Assembly (NCBI RefSeq): GCF_029873635.1 | Contig: NC_080422.1 | Span: forward strand, 14,539,936-14,603,935 | Length of the DNA: 64,000 bases | Reading direction: 5' to 3' | DNA from: Malania oleifera | Lineage: Eukaryota; Streptophyta; Magnoliopsida; Santalales; Ximeniaceae | Part shown: one piece after another, positions 25,023 to 47,490 of the stretch | Layout: every line of letters begins with the position of its first letter | How positions within the stretch are numbered: position 1 is the stretch's first letter | The notes under the pieces: generated by a model | Databases searched by the model: none | What the model was told of the DNA's origin: nothing | Seen by the model: the letters and a program-made list of their open reading frames with translations, nothing else | Program-made: the position numbers and the translations under genes

Positions 25023-26823
25023 TGTCACACCCCGAACCCCGAAATGGGACCCAAGGGTGAAAATATAATCTAACATGTCCCTGTATCTGATAAAACATCC
25101 AAAGATACAGTACAATGGATGAGGGTCCGACCCCGTGGAGTTCCCAGGCACCCTAAACACATCCAATAACAATCATATATGCAGCGGAAAAAGGTCATCT
25201 ATATACACATATGCAGTACCATACCAGAGTCTATACAATAGCAAAACATGGCAATGCACAACGGGTGCCCAAATACATCTCAAAATGGCAACCCACCAAA
25301 AATACAGTCCTAGCACTTACTCAAGCGCTAAACGCAGTACACTAGCCACTACGCTCCTTACACCAGGACGCTAGTTCCAGTTACTCGAAGGACCTGTAAA
25401 AATGTACGTACAGCAGGGGTGAGACACCTCTCAGTAAGGAAGAAAACAGGTTATATCGGTGTGTGGCATTTGAGTGTTATCATGATACAACATACATGTA
25501 ATTAAATGCATTCCAGTACTAATTTCGACAGTGCATACACGCACACATACACATACACATGATTAGAAATCCTAGTGTCATCACACCCTTAACCCAAAGT
25601 CAGCCTGCGACATACGGTGCTAGCCCGTAGCCAACCTGCGAACACGGTGCCACCGGCACATGGCTAGTCCCCGACTCCCATGGCATCGTACCAGCGCTAA
25701 CTGGTGGATCCACACCCTTTGGCCTAATCTGTCGGAATAGGCTCACACCCTCGGATATAGAGTCGGACACTCTTGCCTACATTGCAGGCGATAAAATACA
25801 CACCCTCGGATATAGAGTCGAACACTCTCAGTACCTGGAACAATTTCGGAACCATGTTCCTACTAGCATTTCAACATATCACACACACACATGCATGCTC
25901 ATATAACCAAACAAACCACACCCATTTGGTAATCTAAATCATGGCTTTTCAAACACATACAGTTTAAACAAGTCAAGGCATGACCATCCCTATAACACAG
26001 TATAAATCAACATATACGTTTAGTTTTCAACAAAACCAGGGATGTAGCTCGTCACCCCCTTTTTCCCGAAACTGTAATAATGAAAAACTCATAGTTTTTC
26101 CTGTTAGATCCCCCCAAATGAGTACACACACAGGACCATGAACCACAGTTCCACGAGTTTGATTTCAAAAATAACAAATATAAACACAGTTCCTCTTACC
26201 TTTTCCCCGAATAACAAATCCCAAACCCCAAGGCCCCTAAATAGCGAATTGAGTTCCAAAACCTACAAATCACTATATAAAATATACTCACAAGACAGTT
26301 ACCTACAAAACTACTGGATTAGAATTGAAAACTGAGCCTTATCTCGATTTTATGTAGAAACCCAAAAATCTCCGAAACGAGATTCCAATCCGTAGAAGTT
26401 GTAGAGAATCCTTCCACGATCCTCGTGGTAACTTCAGATTCCCGATTCCAACAATGATTGGCGAAGAAATCTAGAAAGAAGGGGAGTAGGGAGAGTTCTA
26501 GAAAGAGAGAGAGATAAGATTTGAGTTTCTTAGCTTGGAAGTAAAGAATATTCTATTTATAGCCTTTTTGACCCGGCCCAATTCGTCGATGAAAAGGTGC
26601 CTTCGTCGACGAATCTTTCACTAACTTCATCGACGAATCAGTGGCCTCGTCGACGAATCTGAGATCACCGGTTTTTCCGAGACTCCTCGGCTTCTCCTCG
26701 TCAACAAGTCTCTGAATTTCGTTGACGAGAAGAACAAAGGCTTTTTCAATGAGCCTTGCTCTTTTACCAAAATGTCCCTCTCTTTAAATATTAAAACCCA
26801 TTATCACTGTTCGGGTTCTTACA
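25023..26823 (-). repeat. Gypsy 5' LTR (right)
   Basis: 1801 bp, the partner of the left LTR, with many scattered substitutions and short length differences. Its palindrome cluster is at 26580-26750. Confidence 0.9.
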
Positions 26824-28177
26824 GAAAATCTCTCATTAAAATCAATACCTTCTTTCAGAGCATACCTTTTCACTACCAATCTTGCATGATATCACTCCAC
26901 CTGATCATTGCCATCTCACTTGATCTTGTAGACCCATTTATTTCCAATGGCTTTACGTCCATGTGGTAATGGAACAAGCTCCCATGTATTATTTTTGTAC
27001 AAGGCTTCAATTTCTTCCTGCATTGCTGTCATCCACAAAGAAACATCATTGCTACTAATAGCCTCATGGAAATTTGATGACTCTCCATCTTCTATTAGAA
27101 GACAATATGTAGTATTGTTTGCTATGATATAATCTGAGTGTCATGATGATTTTCTTGTTTTACCTACTGAACGTCAAACTTCTGTATCATTGGCCTCATT
27201 TGGTTCTTGTTCCCCATGCTTTAGTGTGGCTTCAGAAGAATCTTCATTTTCTTCTATTTAAACAATAGTCGTTTTTGAAATGCTGTTGTTTTCCTTATTT
27301 TGCATTTCATTTTCTACAAATATCACATCTCTACTGACTACGACCTTGCGGGCAGTGGGATCCCACAGGCGATACCCCTTGACTCCGCAGCATAACCCAA
27401 GAATATGCATTTCCTGGACTTTGGGTCCAGTTTAGTTCTTTCCTGGGCATTATACATTACATATGCAGGGCATCCAAATATGTGAAGAGAATAATACTGG
27501 GCTGGCTTACCAATCCACATCTCCATCGGTGTCTTCAAACCAATTGTTGTTAACGGTGACCGAATTATCATATAACAAGCGGTTTTGACTGCTTCAGCCA
27601 GAATGACTTGGTTAGATCTGCAGTCTTCAACATGGCTCTGGTCCTTTCCAATATGGTTCTGTTCATTTGCTCTGCTACGCCATTTTTCTTAGGTGTATGC
27701 ACAACAGTGAATTGCGTTTGAATACCCTCTTGCTTGCAAAATGAAATAAAATTGTCATCTTAATATTCTCCTCCATTATCTATCCTTAAGCACTTGATTC
27801 TTTTTCTAGATTCAAGTTCCACCTGCGCTTTGAATTCTTTGAACACTAGAAACACATATAACTTTCTCTTGATTGGATACACCCATAATCTCCTGGAGTA
27901 GTCATCAATAAATGATACAAAACAATGTGCCCCTCCTAAGGATGGAACTGGTGATTCCCATACATCATAATGAATCAAGTCTAAAATGTGTTTGCTTCTG
28001 GCAGTAGATCTTTCAAATTTTAATCTATGTTGCTTACTTGTAACACAATGCTCACAAGAAGGTAGACTTACTGATTTGAGTCCAGAAAGAAAATTACATT
28101 CTAAAAGAATCTTCAAACCACGTTCAGACATGTGACCAAGTTTACAATGCCACATTATTTTTTATTCTTCCTGGGTT

Positions 28178-28311
28178 TTTTTTTTTTTTTTTTTTTTAAA
28201 AAAAAAAGAGGGTGGCACCTCCTAAACTTTATTAGAAAACCCCTCACTTATGGTGGAGGAATACCATGGTTCCAATCTTGAGACTTTGGGACATTTAAAA
28301 CAAACACCAAG
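28178..28311 (-). mobile_element. Short SINE-like insertion in the copia element
   Basis: ATTCTTCCTGGGTT occurs immediately before (28164-28177) and after (28312-28325), a 14-bp target duplication. A long T run, i.e. a poly-A tail on the minus strand, lies at the left end. Body plus tail total about 134 bp. This combination indicates reverse transcription by a LINE. No clear A or B box was made out, so it could be a truncated SINE or LINE end. Confidence 0.7.
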
Positions 28312-29791
28312 ATTCTTCCTGGGTTGATGCAACTGATGTGTCTCCTTGTTGTATAGTATTTCCCAACAGTGTGTATGGATTTGCCACGATCTTTTCTGCC
28401 TTCATCAATACAAGGGCACCTTTGACAACCTTCAAGATCCCATTTTCAATAAGGGTCTTACAGATGAGGCCATCTAATTGTCCAAGAGACAATAAATTTT
28501 TCTTCAAGCAATTCACATGTCGTACCCCTTGAATAGTGCGAATCGTACCGTCGTACATCTTCAGTTTGATATTACTGACACCAGCGATCTCTAAGGCATG
28601 ATCATTACCCATGAATAAAGATCCTCCTGAAACAGGTTCATAAGAGTGGAACTAGTCTTGATGAGAGGTCAGGAGCCAGGTTGCTCCTGAATCCATGATC
28701 CATACATCAGTGAGTTTCTTACTACCTTTAGAGATAGTTTCCGCTTCGCTATATAGGATTTCGCCATCACTGGAGGTACTCATAGTGCATCCTTGAGAAG
28801 TGTTCTCCTCAGGAGCTTTCCCTGCATTCTTCTTCTTATGCCAACAATCCTTCGAGATGTGCCCCCTTTTGCCACAATTGTAGCATTGAAAATTCTTCTT
28901 ACTCCTTAAATTTGATCTACCATGATTGTGACTCCCACTAGACCCACGTTCTATTGATCTTCCCCTCGTCATCGATAGTGCCTCAACTTGTTGAGAACTA
29001 GATGATCTGTCTTCCTTGTTTTTGCGCCTAGATTCCTCTTCCAGAACAGCTGCCGCAACATCATTGAAGACTAGATTATCTGATTGAATATTATTTGTAA
29101 TGTTGATGATGAGTTGATCATACAAATCTAGTAGACTTTGGAGTAGAATTTCCGCCTGTTCGGTTGGCTCAATCTTATGGCCTAAAGTTGTCAGTTGGGA
29201 GAACAACGTATTAAGATTATTGATGTGGTTTGTAACCGATGTGGACTCACTCATTCGAAGAGTGTAGAGTCACCTCTTTAAGAAGATCTTATTGTAAAGT
29301 GACTTTACCTCATAGAGCTTTGTCAGCGCATCCCAAATTTCTTTTGCTGACTTCTTCTCTGCAATGCTTGATAATACTGAATCTGCTAATGCTAGATGGA
29401 GATTAGTCATAACATTGTCATCCATCTCGTTCCATTTTTTGTTAGTTATTCCTATTGGTCTGTCTCCAATTGTCACTAAGCAATTGTCCTTTCTCAGGAC
29501 CTCCTTCATCTTCAATTTCCAAAGGGAGAAATTACCCTCATTGAACTTCTCAATTTCGTACTTTGCTGCCATTGTAGTAGATAAGATCTGCTCCTTCACT
29601 AAACCGGCTCCCACTTTTTCACCGTGATCAATACTGTATACGTGAATGGTATCGTAAATGAATGGAACTGTATACTTGAACAAATCTCATATACGTTCAC
29701 AATACTGTAAAAGTATCCGGCGACACGTGTGAATAGTAACTGTGAATGGTAACCCCAACCCAAAGGCTGTAACCCAAGGCTCTAATACTGC

Positions 29792-30285
29792 TGTTAGGAA
29801 ATTGAATGGGTAGGAATAGTATCACACAGCTAAAATAAGAAATGATAAAATAGGAATTGACACCAAGATTTACGTGAAAAACCCCCAAACAAATCGAAGG
29901 AAAAACCACAAGCAAGAGTAGAAGGAATCCACTATGAAAAATAATGATACAACTTCTCTTTAATTATAAGAGGAGAACAATGATACCTCTCTCTTGAATT
30001 AGGAGTATACAAATCTCTCTAAAATTAGGATAAACTAAAAACACAGACTACAACAGAGACACTTTGCAGGAGAGTATTTGATTTCTCTCTCTAAAGGTGG
30101 AGTTGGAGATGTTTGGGATGATATCTTCCTTCACCACCACTTCCCTATTTATACGGGTTTTGTAAGCCTCATTTTTTAAAGTCGTCAAATGAATAGTGCA
30201 GCCACCATATAAATAGTACAACCACCATATAAATAGTGCAACCCCTATGTTGGACTTTGAATGTTAGAAATGACTTTACAATTTG
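29792..30285 (-). repeat. Copia 5' LTR (right)
   Basis: Partner of 16332-16868. It has only about three copies of the ~21-bp unit (30186-30250), against about five in the left LTR. Confidence 0.8.
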
Positions 30286-30853
30286 TGATTGATTATTTAT
30301 ACAAGCAAGGAAGAAAAGAAAAGACAAGGCTTGGGACATAAATAGTAAAGAGTGAGAAGTAAGCCTTCAAATTATTGTTTTAACTGTTCAAAAAGAAAAG
30401 CTTGAATGCTTGACTCATTATAAAACTTTACAAAACATAGAGCTTCTTGGTTTCACTCGCTATATATATATATGCAGGGAATGTTTTGTTAGAAGCAAAC
30501 TTCATATCTGAATAGATTCATACAGGGAATGTTCTGTAGTGGTCTGGCTAATAATGCAGTGTCAATAAGTAGACTCACATTTGGTTCATCAATCTCTCAA
30601 AAAATACAGCTACCATTTACAGGCATTAAATGGAAAATATCAACATCCATCTCTATTGCCACATAAACTACATGCTAACAGCAGACAGCTAAGAACCTAA
30701 GCATTCAAGAGACTAGTACAAGAGTAACCAAACAGGTAAAATGCAATGCTACAAAACACAAGAAGTAGCATGAGATAAGCTGAACAAATGGACTACTCCT
30801 TCCCTCCCACCCCTTCCCCTTCCAACACACAAAACAAAAACTAAAACCTACTG
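30286..30853. other. Intergenic, 3' flank of the peroxidase gene
   Basis: This is AT-rich sequence with a short TA run near 30460-30472. It probably includes the 3' UTR of the minus-strand peroxidase. No gene is seen. Confidence 0.4.
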
Positions 30854-32980
<2,127 letters not shown>

Positions 32981-33118
32981 GAACTCTGTTTCAAACATAG
33001 TGAACACCTCGATCATTTTCGTCTGCAATTTTCTCTTCCCGATTACTCTCTTCCTCTGTTGTTGATTGTTCTGAGATCTAAGAAGTTGAGTACTCTGTTG
33101 CAGAGCTTGGCATAGCAC

Positions 33119-35911
33119 AAAACAGAGGAACGTTTGGAGGGGTGAAGAAAGCGGGAAAGAACAACTATAGAATGACGAAAATACCCTTCAAACTGAAAGT
33201 TAGTTTTACTCGTTTAAGATGGACTGACCACTCTGACAAGAATACCCCTAGAGGTCTTGATGATGTCCTGTGGTTGATGAGATTTAATCTGGACCGTTCG
33301 ATGGGGAAATATTTATGTTTAATACAAAAAAAAAAAAAAATTATTAGGTTAAATTATTTGATTTGGTTGGGAAATGAAATGAGTGTGAAAGTAATGTAAT
33401 GAAAATTGGAATGAAAAGTATAATAAAATCAAATCATAAACTTATAATTTTTATTTTATATTTTTGTTTTTAAACAATTATGAAAAATTTAACTATTTTT
33501 TTTAATTTTACAGTATTTATATAAAAATAATAGATCGTAATAAAATGTTTTGATACTATTTGCTTGTATAAATAGTTTTATGTTTTATTTTAAAATTTTT
33601 AAATAATTAAAAAATTTACGTTGTTTTCCGATCATTGAATTTATATAGACATGTTGGAAAACATTATGTTATTATTTTTAGAAATTTTCTTATTTTGCTT
33701 CGTGCATGGGAGCATAGAAATCAGATCTTAGACTTTAATTTGTATAAATTATATATTAAATTTCTCCCAAGTGCACACAAATCCAAATTCAATCCCAACA
33801 TCCATAATACCAAATACTAATATAATTTAAAATAATTTTTAAAAAAAATTAAAATAAATTATCTTTTTTATAAATATTTTGGAATTAAGAAATAAAAAAA
33901 ATATGAAAAATTGTTTTGCACAACTAATCACACTCTGTGTTTTCTACATTTTTAGTACGAAGTATGGAGAACTAAAAAATAAACTAAATTTTTTATAAAT
34001 TTTTGAAAAACTAAAAAATAAAAAAGAAACTAAAATTTGAAGAAACAATGGGATCCAAGATCTATAACAAATGGCTCTTAAGACTTCATGAATTTCAAAT
34101 TCAAATGGCTCCAAACACTTCACGAACTTTAGGTTCAAATGAAGTTCAATCTTTAGTCGAGACATCTTCCAGTAATTTGTTTTGATCGCTCTCTTACGAT
34201 ACTTAAAACAATTGAAAAATGACCAAAAAAAAAAAAAATTTCAGGTTTGAAAACCATTGATAGACCAAAAATGATCTAACTAATGTATTAGAAGCAGCTA
34301 GAATTTTGATGTGAAAGGATCGCCTTTGTTTCAAATTTTTGAAAAGTTAAAAAAATTTGCTCATAACTTGATGTTTTGGAGAAAGGAAGAAATCGGGAAC
34401 ATTGAGAAGCGAATTAAGGAAAAGGAAAAATTAATTGGTTTATAATAGGACAATCGAGGTCCTTTTACCTACAAAGGGATTAATTGAATGTTACATGTAG
34501 ATACGAACCCAACCTTGGGCTCATGGAGATTACCAACAACACGTAATTCAATGTTTTGCAAGTTCGAATGGAATAAAATGAAAAACTATGACGAAATATG
34601 TAAATTTATAAATCAATTCCATTCTTACGTATCAAATAAATCTTAATTAATGTTAAGATAATAGACTAGAGCACAAACATCTCAGAAAGACTAATTTAAA
34701 AAAAAACAAACAAAAAGGGCAGCCCGGTGGACCAAGCTCCCGCATATGCGGGATTCGAGGAAGGAGCAGACCACAATAGGTCTATAGTATGCAGCTTTAC
34801 CTTACTTTTTTGCAAGAAACTATTTCCACGCCTCGAACCCATGACCTCCAAGTCATACAACGACAACCTTACCATTGCACATAAGAGGTCACACAGCGAC
34901 AACCTTACCATTGCACCTAAGCTCCCCTTCTCACAAGGACTATTATCTTCATCAAATTTGAATGTAGAATTAAAAAGCATGAAGATTCATCAACAATCTT
35001 ATATTCAACATCCTGGATTTTATGATTTATGTAGTAGAATACAATGAAATTTCAAGTATGAAATCCAATCCTACTTTTCAATTTCTCATTGCATTTATCC
35101 ATTTCATTCTAGTGCATCAAGCATAGAATTGCAGACTTACAGTTTATGCTCATGGTGTACCCAAAAAGCCAAGGGTGTTACAGGTCATGTTTTACTACAA
35201 CTACTTGGAATGCAATTGGGTAACATCCATTTTTGGATTATGGCTTCGACCATTCCTGGAGCTCAACAATTAGTTAACCATTGACATTTTAGTTAATGAT
35301 CGTATAGTAGATATACCAAGATATCGTTGCAAACCCTAAGATATTATTAAGGATGAATAAAAATCCAAAGCTCTAATTCAAAATTATATTAGATAATGCA
35401 TTTTATACTATTTGCATACGCAAAGCTTTCTGAAATGCAACTTCTGGTCCTCACCCTTGAGGATGACAATAGGATGGATAAAAATTGGGCAATTTTAAGC
35501 ATGCATGCGATCAACAATCCAACAAGAGCAAATTGCTTTATCAATCAAATTAATGTGCTGCAAAGCTTTACAAAAGCATGCCAATTAGCATGCAAATCCA
35601 ATAGTTTTCTGTAACTCGCCACAGAAAATAAAGAATCAGTGAAAAATAATAACATGCCAGGAAATGGACACAGGGTCTTAACCTGAGAAGGAAACTGCAA
35701 TCTAAAAAGCCAGTAGGGATTACCAAATACAGAATGGTTATTGAATCATCCTGCAAATTGGCCTGTTGTGTACCAAAATTTTACCAGATGACAAATGATC
35801 ACACTAGAATCATGATACCCATGGACAACCCTCATCGGCATGATCTTCTTTGTCAATAAACTCAAAGAAGTATCTTCATATCTGAAACTTGTCAGTATCA
35901 ACCATATGATA
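33119..35911. other. Intergenic region between peroxidase and kinesin genes
   Basis: The part near 33119-33300 is presumably the peroxidase promoter. 33340-34700 is very AT-rich with no convincing gene. An Au-type SINE lies at 34717-34930. The last part, to 35911, is the 3' flank of the kinesin gene. Small open frames here show no protein-like pattern. Confidence 0.5.
34717..34930 (-). mobile_element. Au-type SINE with duplicated head
   Basis: The minus strand ends in a body like the widespread plant Au SINE: GGACC..., GCATATGCGGGAGCTTGG and GGGCTGCCCTTTTT followed by a T-rich tail. The pol III B box is visible as GGGTTCGAGGC around 34830-34840. The head, with CGACAACCTTACCATTGCAC on the plus strand, is present twice (34861-34880 and 34897-34916, period 36 bp). 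Confidence 0.75.
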
Positions 35912-45239
<9,328 letters not shown>

Positions 45240-45447
45240 CTCTCCCTCTCTGAAAAATCTGGTGAAGGGTTGCTTGAATTAGAAGAGAAGATTTACAGCT
45301 ACAGGAGGAGAAGGAAGCTCCAATGGAGGATGCTGTCGAATGGCTCCGATTGCTCTTAACTTTTCTTGAACAGCAGCACGTTTGAATAGAACAGAGGATT
45401 TAAACACCCTGATTAAGACATAAATTCATCGATAATGTATAAAATAC

Positions 45448-45484
<37 letters not shown>

Positions 45485-47203
45485 AATTTTTGGGGGAGAG
45501 AGAGAGAGAGGGCAGGTGCGAGGAGGGGGAGGCACGTGCGAGGAGGGTGAGGGGAGGAAGAGAGACCACGGTCCCGACGGTGATTTAAAACCGACCACTC
45601 ATGGAGGACCGTCCCACATGGTGGGGTCACGGTTCTGCCGTTTTATCAAGTATTCATGGGTGTGTCTGCTTGTCCTGGTCCGGACGAGGCTCCCGCGCGC
45701 CTTTGGGCTTTCTACTTCAAATTTCGTACTCGGGAGGGCAATGCTCCACCGGCTCCTTGCCACGTGTCGCCATCATAGTGGTGGATCATGCATCCAAAGT
45801 TCAAATTCTGCTATTTTTGGTTACTTTTTGAATTAGTAAAATAAGTTGTAAGTGGGGTCAACAATGATTATGAAAATAAAAGTGAAATTCGTTTTATCAC
45901 TGAAATTTATTAATGGAATCATGCATTAGGCTAATAATATACTAAAATGCTAAATCAAATTGTGTTAAAGCATATTAAACCATGTGCTGTTTTGCTTTCT
46001 AACCCGATAGAGTCACTACTACTAAGTTATTTATCTAAATAAAAATTTAAGATTTTAGGTCTTCCCAATTGTAGATTTATTTAAATAAAAATTTGAGATT
46101 TTAGGTCTTCTGTTTTAGATTTTAACTCTTTTTTTTTTTTTAAGGGACATTTCAATACTAATTACTTATTTGAATGAACAATAATGTCATTGATATAATA
46201 TTCGATCTAATTTAATATTTTTAAAGTTCACAAATACTATCAAATATCATGATTGGAGTCAAAATCTCAATAAATTAATAAGACATAAGACAAAATGCAT
46301 AATGCACTTGATCACGTAAAAGATTATATTGTACTTGTTTTTTTTTTTTTCTTTATTTTGTTTTTTCAACTGCTTATTTGCATATCCACTATGAGATCAA
46401 GTTCTTACATAGTTTTGAGTTCTCATTTCATACTTTTTCTCTAAAAGTTTTGACGAAAATTTCAATTTACAAAGATTTTTTTCTGACCATAATGTAGATT
46501 GAGGTTTATGGGTCAACAAAAGTAAGGATGTACGACTAAATTTTATTTTAAAGGGTCATCAATGGTTGAGGTTTGCCTTTGAAAAATTCCTTTTTGCAAC
46601 TTTTTTTTGCTTTTCCCCCTTCTCTTTCCTTGCCTATATATTTGTTCTTTGTCTTTTTAATACATTAATAGCACATTTTTTAACCACAACTCTAAATTTA
46701 CCTTAATGCAAAGTATGATCATCTTCAAACTGATTCTTAATAAATGAATATTTTTGGGCTTATAGACATACATATGACACTCATTACTATAAAAATGGGA
46801 TTTAAATGTGATTGACAATACTTTCAACCAACCTTAATGTTACTTTTTTATTTGTACTAGCACATCTTTTGGTTAGATTAAACCAGTGTTTAGTGACATT
46901 TACACAAGTCAAAGTATACATTTCTTTTCGTGACAAAAACACAATTTATTTGTATGTATCGTTTGACACTAGAGTATATTTTGTTTAAAAGGATTGAATA
47001 ACTAGAAACAAAACTAACTAGTACATATTTTTCAAGTGGACCTAAATAGGCAGCTACGATAATATTGAAGTAATTATACTCTAATGTTATGCAAATGGTT
47101 AAAGGCCAATAATATGATAGTTTTATGGCAAGATGTAGATGAGAATGGATTGGCAGATTAAGAGCTAGCTTAATGTAACTTCTGAAAATTCTAGCTATAT
47201 AAA
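45240..47203. other. Upstream region of the kinesin gene and intergenic DNA
   Basis: 45240-45420 is the presumed 5' leader and promoter of KIN13B. GA repeats lie at 45451-45480 and 45496-45510. 45520-45800 is GC-richer with no recognisable protein, and 45840-47203 is AT-rich. The last part (about 47040-47180) is similar to 54755-54900. No gene is seen. Confidence 0.5.
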
Positions 47204-47477
47204 TTTGTTGGTTTTTTGAGTCCGATCTTTGTTTTGATGCTAACAAACACAAGCGTCTCTTATGTGTATGTCTAGTGTTTTGAACAGGTATTATTCAGGT
47301 CACACATAAGATCAAGAGAATATGAAAATCAAGATAGGTCCTAAAGTACAAATCTGGCGCATTCCATGACATCAAAGAGTAAAGGAGAAGAAGAAGACAT
47401 GTTTTGAATTGTAATTGCATTTGATTTTATTATTTGATCTGTAATAATGCATGCATTTGCATGATATGAATTGTATG
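47204..47477 (+). mobile_element. Copia-type LTR start, plus orientation, truncated
   Basis: It starts TGTTGGTTTTTTGAGTCCGA, matching in reverse the LTR start at 50248, and stays alignable for about 270 bp before breaking off at a primer site of opposite orientation. Confidence 0.65.
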
Positions 47478-47490
47478 CTCTGATACCAAT

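Larger units (their letters stand above)
18231..26823 (-). mobile_element. Ty3/gypsy element, Tekay/Del-like chromovirus, nested
   Basis: The LTRs are 18231-20055 and 25023-26823, and GAAAA flanks both ends (18226-18230 and 26824-26828). The primer site TGGTATCAGAGC (minus strand, 25008-25019) adjoins the right LTR, and an AAATTTCGAGGACGAAATTT-type tract adjoins the left LTR. Minus-strand parts in order: gag (23949-24470), zinc knuckle (about 23740-23830), protease (23286-23513), reverse transcriptase with FIDDILVYS (22428-23114), RNase H (21774-22461), integrase zinc finger (21393-21767), integrase core (20973-21380), and integrase C-terminus followed by a chromodomain-like stretch (20300-20960). 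It is full length in structure but broken, with several breaks. The LTRs differ by about 8% over the first ~230 bp by eye, suggesting an age of some millions of years. Confidence 0.9.
16332..30285 (-). mobile_element. Ty1/copia element, split by a nested gypsy element
   Basis: The LTRs are 16332-16868 and 29792-30285. The left end retains TGTTAG...CAACA; the outer end of the right LTR looks trimmed, and no target duplication was found. A primer-site-like TATTAGAGCC (minus strand) adjoins the right LTR, and a polypurine tract (AAGTGGGAAAA on minus) adjoins the left LTR. Coding parts on the minus strand, in order, are gag with zinc knuckle (about 28650-29683), protease and pre-integrase (28295-28720), integrase (27340-28155), and reverse transcriptase with the YMDDM motif plus RNase H (17000-18146). 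It is broken, with several breaks besides the nested gypsy element (18231-26823) and a SINE (28178-28311). The LTR pair differs by about 7% over the first ~310 bp by eye. Confidence 0.85.

Noticed and set aside
33944-34165. Open frame in the AT-rich intergenic region
   Set aside because: Low-complexity Phe/Ser-rich translation, no start context and no recognisable domain.
45516-45836. Open frames upstream of the kinesin gene as a new gene
   Set aside because: The composition follows GA/GC-rich promoter DNA, overlapping frames are open together, and no motif is visible.
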